A stretch of 64,000 bases of DNA from Heterodera schachtii (GCA_023374025.1 SIJG01000026.1:1-64000), one strand, 5' to 3'. Positions 22,404 to 33,150 are shown, numbered from the stretch's first letter. The notes: generated by a model not told the origin, from the sequence alone. Numbers and translations: made by a program.

Positions 22404-22427
22404 AACTCCGAGAATTCTACGGAATTT

Positions 22428-23617
22428 ACTTCCAAATTTTCTTCAATTTTCTTAGGGTTAAAAATTGCAATTAAATGAGTTCTGACTGAAATATGTATAA
22501 TTAATAATTTTTATTTTTCAATGGAATTTAACAAAATTTCCATTTTTTGAATTGAATTATTGACAAGCTTATTATATTTTCTTAATAAAATATTGTGAAA
22601 TTTCTCCACTAATTGATTGAAATTAATCATTTATAATAATATATATGAAAAAATTAAAAAATCGGAAATTAAAAAGAGAAAAGTGCCGAAAATTAGTGAT
22701 AGGAAAATAGCAAAAATATAGAAAATTAAAAAAAAGGCATTATAAATTGGAAAGAAAAAGAATTGTTCTAAGAACAGCAGAAGAAGAAAGTGATTTAAGG
22801 CTTTCAATTTGAAACATTGAATATTTATTGAGTGATTTGGAGCTTTTGCATGAAATTATTTATTTTATTATTTATTATTAATTATTAATAAATTTCAGAT
22901 TTATTTAGCAAGTCTCTTTGATTGTGTAGGAGTTCTTTAATCGGTGCTAGTCATTATTTAAAAACCCATCATTATGTTTGTTATTTAAAAAACCATTTTA
23001 TCCATTTCGCTGGCACAATTGCAGATAATTTTTCTTTTCCAAAAACTTTTTCAGATCTCTAAGATTATTTTAATGTTTTGTAGTTTGTTTAAATAGAAAA
23101 TTTGTAATAATAATTCATTAAGAAATGAAAAAATTCTATTAAATTAATATATAATTTTAAATTTATTATAATGATCATTGATCATAAGAATAAAAAAAAT
23201 AATATAAATCACAATTTCTTTTTAAAAATATTTTTTTTCAGAGCTCTAAGATTATTTTAATGTTTTGTAGTTTGTTTAAACAGAAAATTTTTGTATAAAT
23301 AAATACCCATCAATAATAAAAATCATTCTTTTAAAAAATATTCAATTTGAGAATATTTTTAAGAAAATGAAATTATTCCTGCTATTCTTTTTAATTGTAA
23401 TTTTAATTATTAAAATTGACCAAATTGAGTCAACAAATAAAAAATTACAACACAAATCATTTGGCGAAATTTTTGGAGAAAAATGGGAAGAAAAAGAAGA
23501 AAAAATGCACTGTGAACAGAAGAAACGGGAAATAATTGGAAAATATTATAAAATAAAAGAAAAAATTAAGCAAAAGTAGTATAAGGTCCCAGGGGCCGGG
23601 GTCCAGACCCCTGCCCC
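22428..23617. repeat. Large duplication, right copy
   Basis: Nearly identical to 17728-19466 apart from a ~540-bp internal deletion. Its start coincides with truncation of the BEL/Pao gag, marking the duplication junction. Two haplotypes placed in tandem by the assembler would give the same picture. Confidence 0.8.
23367..23579 (+). pseudogene. HTH-family gene 5' fragment, leader intact
   Basis: Here the leader MKLFLLFFLIVILIIKIDQI is in frame, followed by the KSFGEIFGEKWEEKEEK box and YKIKEKIKQK. A TAG supplied by the inserted repeat ends the 70-codon frame where repeat 1 should start. It could still encode a short secreted peptide, but more likely it is a relic. Confidence 0.65.
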
Positions 23618-24445
23618 TGTCGAAACACGGGTTTCGAAAATCAAATTATTTGATTTGTGCCAAAATGCACATTGGACAAAAACCAAAAATCAATTCAATT
23701 TAAAAATGGTCCGATGTGCAATTGCCGCCTTATCAGCGGCTGTCACTCCCCCCCCCCCCCCCCCCCGCAATTCCATTCCTTATCAACCAAAAATTCTCTC
23801 CCCATTTTTCCGTTCCCTTTAAATGTGTGCTTAACAAACAGCACTTCATTTCCCCAAATCGACAACAATTTGGGAGCTGAACAGCTCCAACCCCTCGGCC
23901 CCATTCACCGCCCCAATTGTCCCATTTTTGTGCCCCCTCTGGCCAATTCATTTCCATGCGCACTTCCCCCATTTCCATGCGCTCATTTGTCCTGTCCCAA
24001 TTGCCCTCGCTCACATTCTCTTGTTGTACTGCTCCAACTTCATGTCCTCCAATTTTGGCCCATTTTCACCATTTCAATTGCGATTTTTTTGTGTGATCAG
24101 CCAATAGGGCCATTTGCATTCACATTTCAATTTGTGGCCTTTGGCCGGATTTTCCTCCCCAATTTGTCCGCCCATTGTCCACTTTTTCGGTTTAATTACC
24201 CAAGTTTGAGATAAAATTTGGTGTGAATTTTCCTCTGCACTTGCCCCCCGTTTTGACCCCCGGCACGTTTCCCGTCCCACTCCTGCTTCCCCTCCCGGCA
24301 AATTTCAACGCCCGAACTCCTCGGGCCTTGTCGACACCACCGCGGCGAGCTGCACCGCACCCAACTCAAGCGTACTCGGACAACTTCAAGCAGCTCAAAG
24401 GAGCGCACTCAACCAATCAATCAATCAACGGGTGGTGATCGGACA
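23618..24445 (+). repeat. Second LTR of the BEL/Pao-type element, probable solo LTR
   Basis: About 828 bp, nearly identical to 19467-20287, including the exact SL1 at 24189-24210 and a slightly longer C run. It is followed by CCCCTGCTTAAA rather than a primer-binding site, and is preceded by the same host flank as the first LTR. That is the arrangement expected of a solo LTR at the same insertion site. Confidence 0.8.
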
Positions 24446-25100
24446 CCCCTGCTTAAAAAAAGATCCATTTTTTATATCCAGAATTTTGTCACAAGGACCG
24501 GGGTCCAAGCCCACACCTTAGAGAGGGTTTTAATTAAATTTATTCGTACACAGCCTGGAGGGTCCGAATACTAGGGCGAATCCAAATCACTACCAATCGA
24601 CCAACCTTACAATCATCCCAAAAAGGATAATTGCCAAATATATTTTAATTTATTTTTTGCTCTCTATGGACTGAACAACGCCTAAGGCCAAATCATACAT
24701 AAATTTGAGGACAACATTCCGAACGGTGCAGAAAAAAATTTACACCGACGGGCGAGGGGTTGCAAAGGGCGATGTACTCACTGACGGATGTTGTTAACTT
24801 GAATGAACGAGGCAAATGACCTCGACATGTACTCACGGCGGAGGGGACGAATTGAGGAGTTTGTACCCAGCGGTAAATGCCCTTATTATGAGGAATACGG
24901 GGGATAAAAGCACCGAATTGAAGGAAATGAGAAAGGAAAATTAAAGAATGCATTTCCAAATCGATTAGTGGATTGAATTTAACACAATTTTAAATGAAAA
25001 ATGTAAAAAAAAACCATCACCAAAAGCCCATAATTTTTAACAGTTTTCCTTTTCTGCCTTTGTCTCTTTTGTCTCATTCTTTCTTCTTTTCTGTCTCTTT
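24446..25100. other. Intergenic DNA, nothing recognised
   Basis: Moderate GC. A box GGACCGGGGTCCAAGCCC (about 24497) resembles GGCCGGGGTCCAGACCCC just left of the LTR, so the LTR may have inserted into an older repeat. The minus-strand frame 24693-24959 has no recognisable motif. Around 25050-25120 a ~33-bp TGTCTCTTTTGTCTCATTC unit is tandemly duplicated. Confidence 0.4.
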
Positions 25101-25104
25101 TGTC

Positions 25105-26044
25105 TCATTCTTTCTTCTTTTCTTCCCCGTCATCCTCTGAGCAGATGACAAGACGACGTTTTGGCAAAGTGCAGGCTTCGCTCCCGCCCGACCATGTGCT
25201 GTCGTCTGAACTATAAGTCTTTTTGCGTGACTTTGCCGACGAAGCAGCACATGGTCGGGCGGAGGTCGATGGCTTTTGTAGAAATGGTGGGAGTGGTGGG
25301 GGAGGAATTTGCGACAGCAAGGCCATGGGCGGAACAGCAGATGGTTGATGAACAGCTTGAAGACCCAAACGTGGATCGGTAGGACGAGCAACAATTCGAT
25401 GAAAAAGCGGGACTGGCTGCGGATTCGTAGGCGAAGTGGCAAGATCCCGGTGAAGAATAGGACCTAAATAGCTAGCTCATCAGTAAAAAAAATAAATAAA
25501 TAAGATTATGTTGATGGCCGAACAGCATTACCAAATTGCGTATTAGAGTTGAGAGCAGCAGTAACGCTGGACACAGCGTCGGAGCGTGGTAGCAAAGGAA
25601 CAGGAGCAGGAAGATGAGGCACAACCGTTTGCTGGACGAGAAGCGGCGGCGGCACCACAATCGGTACATTTGGCTCATAGTTGACCACGGATGTGAATGG
25701 AACTGACGGTTGGCCACGCACTTGCGTCTATGATTTTAAGCATTATATTTTAATGGCGAAAAATACAATTGACTTACGATTTGGGGAATTGCTAAAAAAG
25801 TTGTTGTTGCTGTCACCGACATCCGGTATTGACCTGCCATAACTGCGTTTCGGGCATTACGGTAGTCGGCGCGCAGCCGAATTAGCGCCCGTTGGCGCTG
25901 TACTTCTTCTTCCTTTCTGCGCTGCCGCCTTCGCCGCTTTTCTTCGCGCAGTCGCTCGAGCTCAAGGTCAGCAGGTTGTGCTCTTTTGCGCCCGCGGTTT
26001 GCTTGTGCCGGACCGTTGACAGCGCTGTAGTTGTTGGCACTCAT
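25105..26044 (-). CDS. Unknown basic and proline-rich protein, three exons
   Basis: Exons 26044-25778, 25727-25532 and 25463-25105 join with consistent phase and clean GT-AG sites (GTAAGT, GTAATG donors). The start MSANNYSAVNG precedes a strongly basic and charged helix (LERLREEKRRRRQRRKEEE, about residues 30-60). The middle is Pro/Val-rich (PIVVPPPLLVQQ, PLFHRIVARP) and the C-terminus has serine/acid stretches, then GEEKKKE. The frame is about 270 residues. A further 5' exon is possible: 26322-26103 (MKRSRSEPPVKKILAMM) joins in frame through a 40-bp intron. The composition suggests a nuclear protein; I do not recognise the family. The helix is not a convincing bZIP. Confidence 0.65.
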
Positions 26045-26565
26045 TTTTGAAGGCGATAATATACTGTCTGCTACTGTAATATATGGATAAGATTGAAATT
26101 TACGAACTGAACATACGCAAGGGTGGGTTCCGTCCATCATAAAAAATGGATGCGTTGGGGGTAGGCGCAAGACGCCTACCCCCGCGCGCATCATGAAGGC
26201 GCTGGAAGAAGCGGTAAGCATCATCTAACAGATGGAGCTTACCGTTCCCGCCAGCCCTTTTGGCCATCATTGCCAAAATTTTTTTGACTGGGGGCTCGGA
26301 GCGTGATCTCTTCATTTTGAATACACAATGGTCTGCCATTTGGCTTAAGTAGGCGGCACAAAAGGAGTGTCTGCCTTTTTTAAAGACTAAAAACGCGGAA
26401 CGGCTGACCTTTCTACGCACACGCATTCGTAGTTCAAAAAGCAATGTTGCGAAGCATGCGCGAATTGTGTCGGAGATATGATCGGCGGATTTTAAAATTC
26501 GACGATGGAAGAATTGCTATAACGATTAATCAAACGCGCAAATGTCAAATTCCAGACAATTGATC

Positions 26566-26890
26566 ACTACGAAAGCGGAATTTAAGTCTAGGGAGCATTT
26601 GATCTTTGAATGACCGTTTTGCCTGGGGCAATAAAGCATTAATTGCCAGGAGACGCCGACTACTAATCAAAATGACCATTTTCCTAGGGCGATAAAGCAT
26701 TTCCGGATCCAAAATGACCTCCAATGAAAAGCGGAATTTAATGCCCAGGGGGCAATTGATCTTTCTTTAAGTGACCATTTTGCCTGGGGCAATAAAACTT
26801 TTCCGAATCCAAAATGACCCCAATGAAAAGCGGAATTTAATGCCCAGGGGGTAACTGATCTCTAAATTACCATTTTGCCTGGGGCGATGA
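26566..26890 (+). promoter_or_regulatory. Repeated palindromic motif array upstream of a TATA box
   Basis: A ~99-bp unit (ATGAAAAGCGGAATTTAATG...) is tandemly repeated at 26724 and 26823, with a diverged copy before it. Each unit carries one or two short palindromes: GCCTGGGGC at 26621, 26782 and 26877, and GCCCAGGGGG[C/T] at 26743 and 26842. These fit the AP-2 pattern GCCNNNGGC or its spaced form, although no binding is shown. The array stops 13 bp before a TATA box. Confidence 0.5.
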
Positions 26891-26897
26891 ATTCAGC

Positions 26898-26906
26898 ATA
26901 TAAAAG
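26898..26906 (+). promoter_or_regulatory. Probable TATA box
   Basis: ATATAAAAG, 13 bp after the last palindrome, with a pyrimidine-rich CATTCTCTCTT about 30 bp downstream as a possible start site. It would drive rightward transcription into the duplicated unit at 27000. Confidence 0.5.
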
Positions 26907-26999
26907 ACGTTGAATTAGCCTATGTGCCGCATTCTCTCTTAAGCAAGCAGTGAAAATACTACTTATTGACAACCCATCGATGAACAACATGAACAATAA

Positions 27000-27472
27000 T
27001 TGCTCAACAGAGTAGCGGTGGTCAAAACAACAAAATTTCGTTGCTGGACAATCGACGACTGGAGAAAAAAATTGCTGGACGATCCGTCAAATAAGTTGTC
27101 GGTGGGTTACAGAAATTGCGAAAAGTTTAATTATTGAATTTGACCACCGAATTTGCTTTAAGCTTAGTAAATAAAATCAATATACTAAACCCAAACACAA
27201 AATTTTTTCTACTGAATTCCTTAAATGGCAATTTGGTAGTCGCCGAAATTTCCGCAGGGGCATCAGCGCTTAATAGCGGACATAAGGCACTGAATTTTGA
27301 ATGCCATCACATTAACTCTTGTGAAAATTTTTTGTGTGCCATTTAAATAAACGCAATCTTTTGTAGTTAGAAAAATACAAAAAGAAATTGTCGCTAAAAT
27401 TTCTATCCATGGCATATCAGTTTATTTTGAGATTTAAAAATTACTTAACGTTTCAGTACCAGCTTTTTTTTC
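27000..27472 (+). repeat. Tandem-duplicated non-coding unit, copy 1
   Basis: About 480 bp starting TGCTCAACAGAGTAGCGGTGG, with conserved islands GTTGTCGGTGGGTTACAGAA and GGGGCATCAGCGCTTAATAG, and an AATAAA near the end. A 70-codon frame here (27134-27346) is not kept in copy 2, where a 2-bp insertion shifts it, so conservation is not for protein. Confidence 0.6.
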
Positions 27473-27506
27473 TTTACAAACCATCATTGGACAACAAAAG
27501 CAAGCA

Positions 27507-28012
27507 TTGCTCAACAAAGTAGCAGTGGTTAAAACAACAAATTTTGGCTGCTGCGCAATCGATTGCTGGACAATCCATAAAATAACAATTGCCAATCGAA
27601 CCGTGAGAGTTGTCGGTGGGTTACAGAATTTATGAAAAGTTTCATTATTGGATTTGGCCACTGAATTTGCTTTAAGCGTTCTAAAAATAAAATCAATATA
27701 CTAAATCCAAACACAAAATTTTTTCTATTGAATGTTCGTAAATGGTAATTCGGTAGTCGCCGAACTTTCTGCAGGGGCATCAGCGCTTAATAGCGGGCAT
27801 AAGGCACTGAATTTTTAATGCCATCACATTAACTCTTGTGAAAAAAAAACTTTTGTGTGTCATTTCAATAAACGCAAACTTTTATTGTTAGAAAAATACA
27901 ACAAAGCCTTCACCAAAATGAAAAATTGGCGCTAAAAATTCTGTCCATGGCCATAAGTACTAATTATTTTGAGATTTAAAAATTATTTTAGCCTTTCGAT
28001 ACCAATTTTTTC
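27507..28012 (+). repeat. Tandem-duplicated non-coding unit, copy 2
   Basis: Diverged copy of 27000-27472 in the same orientation with the same islands and a terminal CAATAAA (about 27868). It is followed (28020-28290) by five dispersed GGTACTGA/CAGTACC-type boxes upstream of the penta-EF-hand gene. Confidence 0.6.
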
Positions 28013-28375
28013 TTAGGAAAAAAACCTTGTATTTTTTTTGTACTGAAGTACCTTTCCAGCCGTTGGTACTGAAACTTGCTGGGGTATGGAAAAGAATTCG
28101 GGCCTATTTTTCTGTCTGTTTGAACATAAAAGAAAAAAAGTAAATTGGTACTGAACGGTCAGACAGAAAACGAAAATCTTAAAAGGACAAATAGGGACAA
28201 CTCAGTACCACTTATTGCTTGGGAAGTAAATCAAACATATTTTTTTGTACCGAATACTCAGACGAGGACAATACAGTACCGCTTTTTGCTTTTTAACGAA
28301 AAAGCATTTTGGCACCCAACTGAGGGTTGGCATAAGTTGTTGTGAAGCACTTCGTAATCTTAAGTACTTCTTCAA

Positions 28376-29053
28376 ATGGACCGACGATTTTATGAAATCG
28401 ATACGGATTTCTCGGGTAAAATTTGCCCGCAGAAACTCCAACGGGCATTGACAAACGGCACCTCTCGCCCTTTTAATTACGAGACTTGCCGCTTGCTCGT
28501 GCTTCAGTTCGACCCAAACCGAGCAGGATTCGTCGATATCGAAAGATTTGAGTCGCTGTGGAAAGTTAGTTTTTGTACAGGCTTATCTCTTATCTGTTTT
28601 CAGCATGTTAATGATTGGAAAGTAGACTTCACTTGCCTTAGTGAAAATATGGGGTTTCTTACGATGAGAAAGTTTCAACGAGCATTAGCCCATTACGGTA
28701 ATGAAATGTGTAGGCTTATGTTGTTGCAGCTCTTTAGGGTATAATTTTACAACACCGTTTCTGCAAATTCTTTTGCACCGTTTCGATCGAACACAGACAG
28801 GTAAAGGTTTAATTTACGGTGGTTACCAATGCATAATCAATCAATATGTACCGGAAGGTTTTCTATATTTCGACGACTTCATGCATATGTGCATTTTTTT
28901 GCAACGGCTGACTTCACCTTTCCGTCATGTAGACTTAGACCGGGACGGGCGCATTGACATTCGTGAACTTAGCCTAACATTTCTAATCGTTTCTTTGGGT
29001 GGTGTTTAGATTTCGAAGAATATCTTTTAATGTTTATGGCAGCAAACATCTAA
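28376..29053 (+). CDS. Penta-EF-hand protein, PDCD6/ALG-2-like, divergent calcium sites
   Basis: Five exons: 28376-28564, 28604-28697, 28738-28800, 28858-28962, 29010-29053. Introns are 38-57 bp and phases agree. The product (about 164 residues) follows ALG-2: EF1 DTDFSGKICPQK then LQRALTNGTSRPFN; EF2 DPNRAGFVDIERFESLWK; EF3 region with KFQRALAHYG; then LLHRFDRTQTGFLYFDDF; then the LQRLTSPFRHVDL linker; and EF5 DLDRDGRIDIHFEEYLLMF. ALG-2 proteins are calcium-dependent adaptors in ESCRT and ER-export pathways. Here EF1 has Lys at the usual Glu12 position and EF3 lacks acidic ligands (SENMGFLTMRK). A short N-terminal exon may be missing. Intron 3 has a weak acceptor (CCGGAAG). Confidence 0.8.
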
Positions 29054-29304
29054 GTGTTATTCCGCTACTTACCAGCTTTGACCTTATCATGTCATTTTAT
29101 CTTTAGGACCGCCTCCTTTTGGCCCGAAAATTCGACATAAATAGCGAGCGATGATGAGCTTTATTTCACAATTTTCACCGTGCATAAACGCGATTAATCT
29201 TTAACCGAGAGCGAACCGCTGTTGATTATTTCTTTCTACTTTTGCTGTTTAACATTACAATCAATCCTCGCACCCTCTCTTTTCTCAACAGAAACTCAAT
29301 CAAA
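29054..29304 (+). promoter_or_regulatory. Intergenic spacer with probable trans-splice acceptor
   Basis: About 250 bp between the EF-hand and RPA-like genes. A strong pyrimidine tract and acceptor (CTCTCTTTTCTCAACAG, ending about 29291) lie just before the ATG at 29305, fitting a spliced-leader acceptor or an intron in the 5' UTR. Confidence 0.45.
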
Positions 29305-30046
29305 ATGAACGGACTGAAGCGCTTCCAAATCGTCTCATCTCCTAAAAAAAGGATGGCCGACGACTTTCCAGCCAACCCTAAACAGATTCAGGATATAGTT
29401 AAATTTAACTCTCCTGGTCTTTTTTATGTTCGTGCCAAAGTTGCTGACCTTCAATTTTCCTTATACAAGGTATTGGTTTTCCGGTCTATATTAATAGTTG
29501 CATGAGTTTAGGCGTGTCCATTAAAAAACTTTGGCAGACCCTGTAAAAAAAAGCTTGACAGTGAAATGTATTGCGAGAGTTGCGCACATCATGCCAAGAA
29601 GGCAAGCCGCAGTCTGTACATGAAATTGGAGCTGCGTGATTGTGAAGACCCGGAAATAAGCCAGATTGCGACTGTTTTTTCGGTCGTCGCGGAACAATAC
29701 ATGAACCTTAAGGTGGAGCAATTTGCCAATATGGTAGATGAGCATCCAGAACAGCTGGAAGCGTTGCTCAAATCTAAAATTGAGCAGACTGTCATTGTCA
29801 AACTCAATATAAAGGTATCAAAAATTCTCTAAATGCTTGCTAAAATATTGCCATTTTGAGTTTAAGGCAAAAGGAGAGCTCGAGACACTTGACTGGATCA
29901 TTTCGTCCATACAGCAGGAAAACGGGGAGGGCGAAGCAGATGAGGGGGTGCCACAAGAAGGAAAAAAGTCCACCGACGCAAATACCGAAGATGAAGAAAT
30001 AATCGAGATTGACGGCCCGCTAAAAAAACGTGCAGCAAAGAACTGA
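29305..30046 (+). CDS. RPA1 C-terminal (DBD-C) domain-only protein
   Basis: Exons 29305-29469, 29512-29814 and 29867-30046 join in frame. After a short N-terminus (MNGLKRFQIVSSPKKRMADD) comes YKACPLKNFGRPCKKKLD, then MYCESC: the zinc ribbon of the RPA1 C-terminal OB fold (ACP-x-C-NKK...YRCEKC in family members). It continues YMKLELRDCEDPEISQIATV, FSVVAEQYM and VKLNIK, matching the OB-fold core. RPA1 binds single-stranded DNA in replication and repair and is normally over 600 residues. This protein is about 215, lacks DBD-A and DBD-B, and ends in an acidic tail (NTEDEEIIEID) and a basic PLKKRAAKN. It may be a specialised paralogue or a relic of an RPA-carrying element. Confidence 0.75.
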
Positions 30047-30245
30047 GTCCAATCAGCTGGCTTAGTTGCTATGGCCCATTATCTATAGGAATCTTTGGCC
30101 TAATCGATGTTAATCCGGATAAATATTATAGAGAGGGAAAGGAAAAGAGACATAAATCATACATTTTTGTTTTTACCAATGGTCATATATTTCCGTTGTA
30201 GAATTCAAGCTAAAATAGTTTTCAAGTAATCACAGCTTAACCTCG

Positions 30246-30656
30246 ATGAAAAGTGGACCGTCCACCGGATCGACCGTTCAATCATCATCGTCAAGAGCGA
30301 ACGATAAGCACATCACGACGACTGCGGTCTCATCCACTGATTTCATTGTCAAACGGCGAAGGTGCAATAGCTGGGACTTCAAGACAATGGCACACTTTGA
30401 GGCGGAAGAGCGGCCGAAGGCGGAGGAGAAACAGCCTCAGCAGCGAACACCATTGTTTGAGCAAAAACAGCACTACGTGCACCGAGTGGAACGGTTTGCT
30501 CTGCAGCGTCATGTCACCGAGTTTGTGCTCAATGGACAGTACGATGAGCCGGAAGAAGCGCTTCTCCGCGCTTTTGAGCATATCATTGCTCGTGCAGTCC
30601 GGAACGCAGAAGACTCCCAGCAGCAGACAGATGGGGCAGGAATATGGTGTTGGTAG
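30246..30656 (+). CDS. Unknown protein, possibly truncated
   Basis: A 136-codon frame, MKSGPSTGSTVQSSSSRAND onward, with a serine-rich start, a basic patch (VKRRRCNSWDF) and a charged helix-rich C-half (LNGQYDEPEEALLRAFEHII). The last ~15 codons overlap, antiparallel, the broken end of the Polinton-type gene, so the true 3' end has probably been replaced. The family is not recognised. Confidence 0.45.
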   Translation: MKSGPSTGSTVQSSSSRANDKHITTTAVSSTDFIVKRRRCNSWDFKTMAHFEAEERPKAEEKQPQQRTPLFEQKQHYVHRVERFALQRHVTEFVLNGQYDEPEEALLRAFEHIIARAVRNAEDSQQQTDGAGIWCW

Positions 30657-31852
30657 CAGGCGTTGTTTCGGAACCTTTTATAGCATTCAGAGCACTCCTT
30701 GACGAATCCATCCATTGGCTGACACGGAAACTGCGGCCCAACACGTGAGCACATCACACAATGCGCCTTACAAGATTTGTTGTGCCTTGACATTTTATCA
30801 TAAGGTCGTTCACACTCCAAACAGTACGGTTGACCGAACAGACCGCCCTGCTTCTGCACACCATCGAAATGGTCCTCATTGAAGTAAAGCAGCAGTGGTG
30901 TGTCGTAGGTGTTGTCAATGTACTTGTAGAGCGGCTTATACTGTCCCAACGATCCAAAGATGAACACAGCAAAGCGGTGTTGTCGCTGCGCGTTGTTCCA
31001 GTAGTCAACGACGTGAGGCACAAAAGTGTCGGCGTCGTAGCCATCCAAATCCATTGGCGCATTAACCTGCTGCATTAGCTGAACCGCATCATCATGGAGT
31101 TGTCCCTGTTGTCCGTATTGGTTGTTCAAGTAACGGGAAAACTTCCAGCGAGGCCAATTGCATGTTTTGGCTACCATTGTTGCCTGAAGCGCGTAGAACA
31201 GGCAGTAATGGTTGTCGTTATTGCGAATTTTAATCAGGCATTGGTCGTTAATTCGGTGATGGACAGCCGTTTTGACTGGGCGGCGAGCTCCCCCGTTGAC
31301 TCGACGTTTGGATGGCAGTCCATTACGGTCCAGAGTCGTTATGGTGACGGTAAACGGCTCACCCCATAACGATACATTTTTCTGTTGTTTCGACTGTGCC
31401 ACTTTTTTGAATTGGTTGAGAATGGTGTCGAGAGTGTTGTTTGTCATTTGCCGTATCGGGATTGGGATATCTCCGCCTTCCAACATAGGACTGCTGATCA
31501 TACAGCCGAGGTGTGTAGGTTCGATGTTGCGCTCACGGCTTTCAGCAATTGCTTCGTCGATGCAGTGTTGGAAAATCCCAGCCAACAATGCCTCAGGCGT
31601 GCTCGGCAAATCAGTAATGGTGAATTTCGACTTGATTTTGACGTAGTGGAACTTGGCCATGTGTTCAATGCTGTTCTCCAATTTTTTAACGTAGTCCTTG
31701 GCCTCTTTTGATGTTCCTTCGCCTTGCTGCACCGAGCCAAGGAAGTGGACTACACCCAAGAGTTCATTGATTAGTAAGCCTTGGCGGGGCTTTTTGTAGG
31801 TAATATGGTCAATAGGGTAGTTGGAAGGGTGTTTGGGTGAATGGTTTTCCAT
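30612..31852 (-). pseudogene. Polinton/Maverick-type DNA polymerase, N-terminal part only
   Basis: From MENHSPKHPSNYPIDH the frame runs about 410 residues. Seen: a basic N-half; IRNNDNHYCLFYALQATMVA; a helical stretch ending VVDYWN; then DTPLLLYFNEDHFDGV; and a cysteine-rich module CLECERPYDKMSRHNKSCK, CVMC, CSECYKRFRNNACYQHH. This order (small cysteine/histidine domain, zinc-finger block) is what I know from the N-terminal regions of protein-primed polymerase B proteins of animal Polintons. The exonuclease and polymerase domains are absent. The match ends after CYQHH (about 30640), where the frame runs into the antisense of the neighbouring ORF. A truncated copy is most likely. Confidence 0.55.
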
Positions 31853-31859
31853 TGATATG

Positions 31860-33150
31860 TAAAATAAATTTTAAAATTTGCTATGGTGAGATGGCTGGGT
31901 TTTTATTTTTTACGATAAAAATATATGGGGACCAATAGAAATTTTTCACTAAAAAACAATAATAGTCAGAGAAACAGAAAAGAAAAAAAGAAAATAGTGC
32001 ATAAATTAGAGATAATTGTGGTAAAGATGCGAGAGTAATTATAATTTTATTCATGTATGGCTTTTAATAGATTATTCTAAAGAATTTATAAGTTGCCTGA
32101 ACACGAGGCTACGCGAGAATTTTAAGCATCAGGTAGATAGAATTAGGTAGTCGAAGATTTGCCTGTGGTAGGGATTATACCTCACGATTCTGTTCTTTGT
32201 CATTTGGTCTTACCGAATTAGCTACGCAGGGCACTCTTTGCATATTTCTATTGCTTTTTCATCAGGATATGAGAAACTTTCTGCTGCTCAGACATTTTGA
32301 GAGAACGATTACTATACAATCAAATGAATTTATAAAAACGAAAATAGATGCCAGAAAGTTATAGAAACAAAATCAGGGACCATATTAAGATCCAATGACA
32401 ACCAAGGACCCTCGAAAAAATTAGGTAAAACAAAAATGTTTGTTCAAGTAACAATCCATCAAAAAAATTTAAAGAAAATTTCGAAAATAAAATAAGGGAT
32501 CAGGCTTTCGTCCTAATGAGAAAAGGTGTATGTATTAAGAAGAAAATAAAATTAATTAATTATCTGTCTTTTGGTTGCTCTAGAAGAACAATTTGAATTA
32601 TAAAATAATAATGTATGTATTTTAAGAGAAAAGCATGAAGAATTTTGAAAATGAAAAAGAGGAGAATCTCTCGAAACAGTTATAATTGATGCAAGCGTAG
32701 GCACTGATGACAAATAGATGTATCCACAAGAAAAAAAGAGAATTACTAATTACCTATTTCGGAAATAACCAAGGCGGATATCGATCAATCTAAATAAAAT
32801 TATGGGCTCAAGCCTAGGCAGTATTGATCCCACGACAAGCTCATCATGTTAAAAAATAGATTCAATATATTAATTAATAGAATGATAAATGTGAAATTGA
32901 TTTGAATGTAAATGACCCTAATTTGATTTAAAATAACGCAACTATACGGTAATTTTTCACTAAAAATGTCAATGTAATCGAATGTTGCCAAACTTTATGA
33001 TATTTTTCAAATTGAAATGATTGTATAATGCCAGTCTATGATGATAAAAAGCCAAGTTTTATTTTTACTATGTTGTACAATTGTTAGAGTAGGCCCAAGT
33101 TGACTTGGAGATGTAAAAAATTGATCACTAATTCGTAAAATAATGATTAA
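31860..33150. other. AT-rich intergenic DNA, nothing recognised
   Basis: No frame with coding character, no RNA gene and no repeat end could be defined. Short antiparallel frames near 32800-33246 are artefacts of AT composition. Confidence 0.5.

Noticed and set aside
27134..27346. 70-codon plus-strand frame in the duplicated unit
   Set aside because: The second copy has a 2-bp insertion that destroys the frame while neighbouring bases remain conserved.
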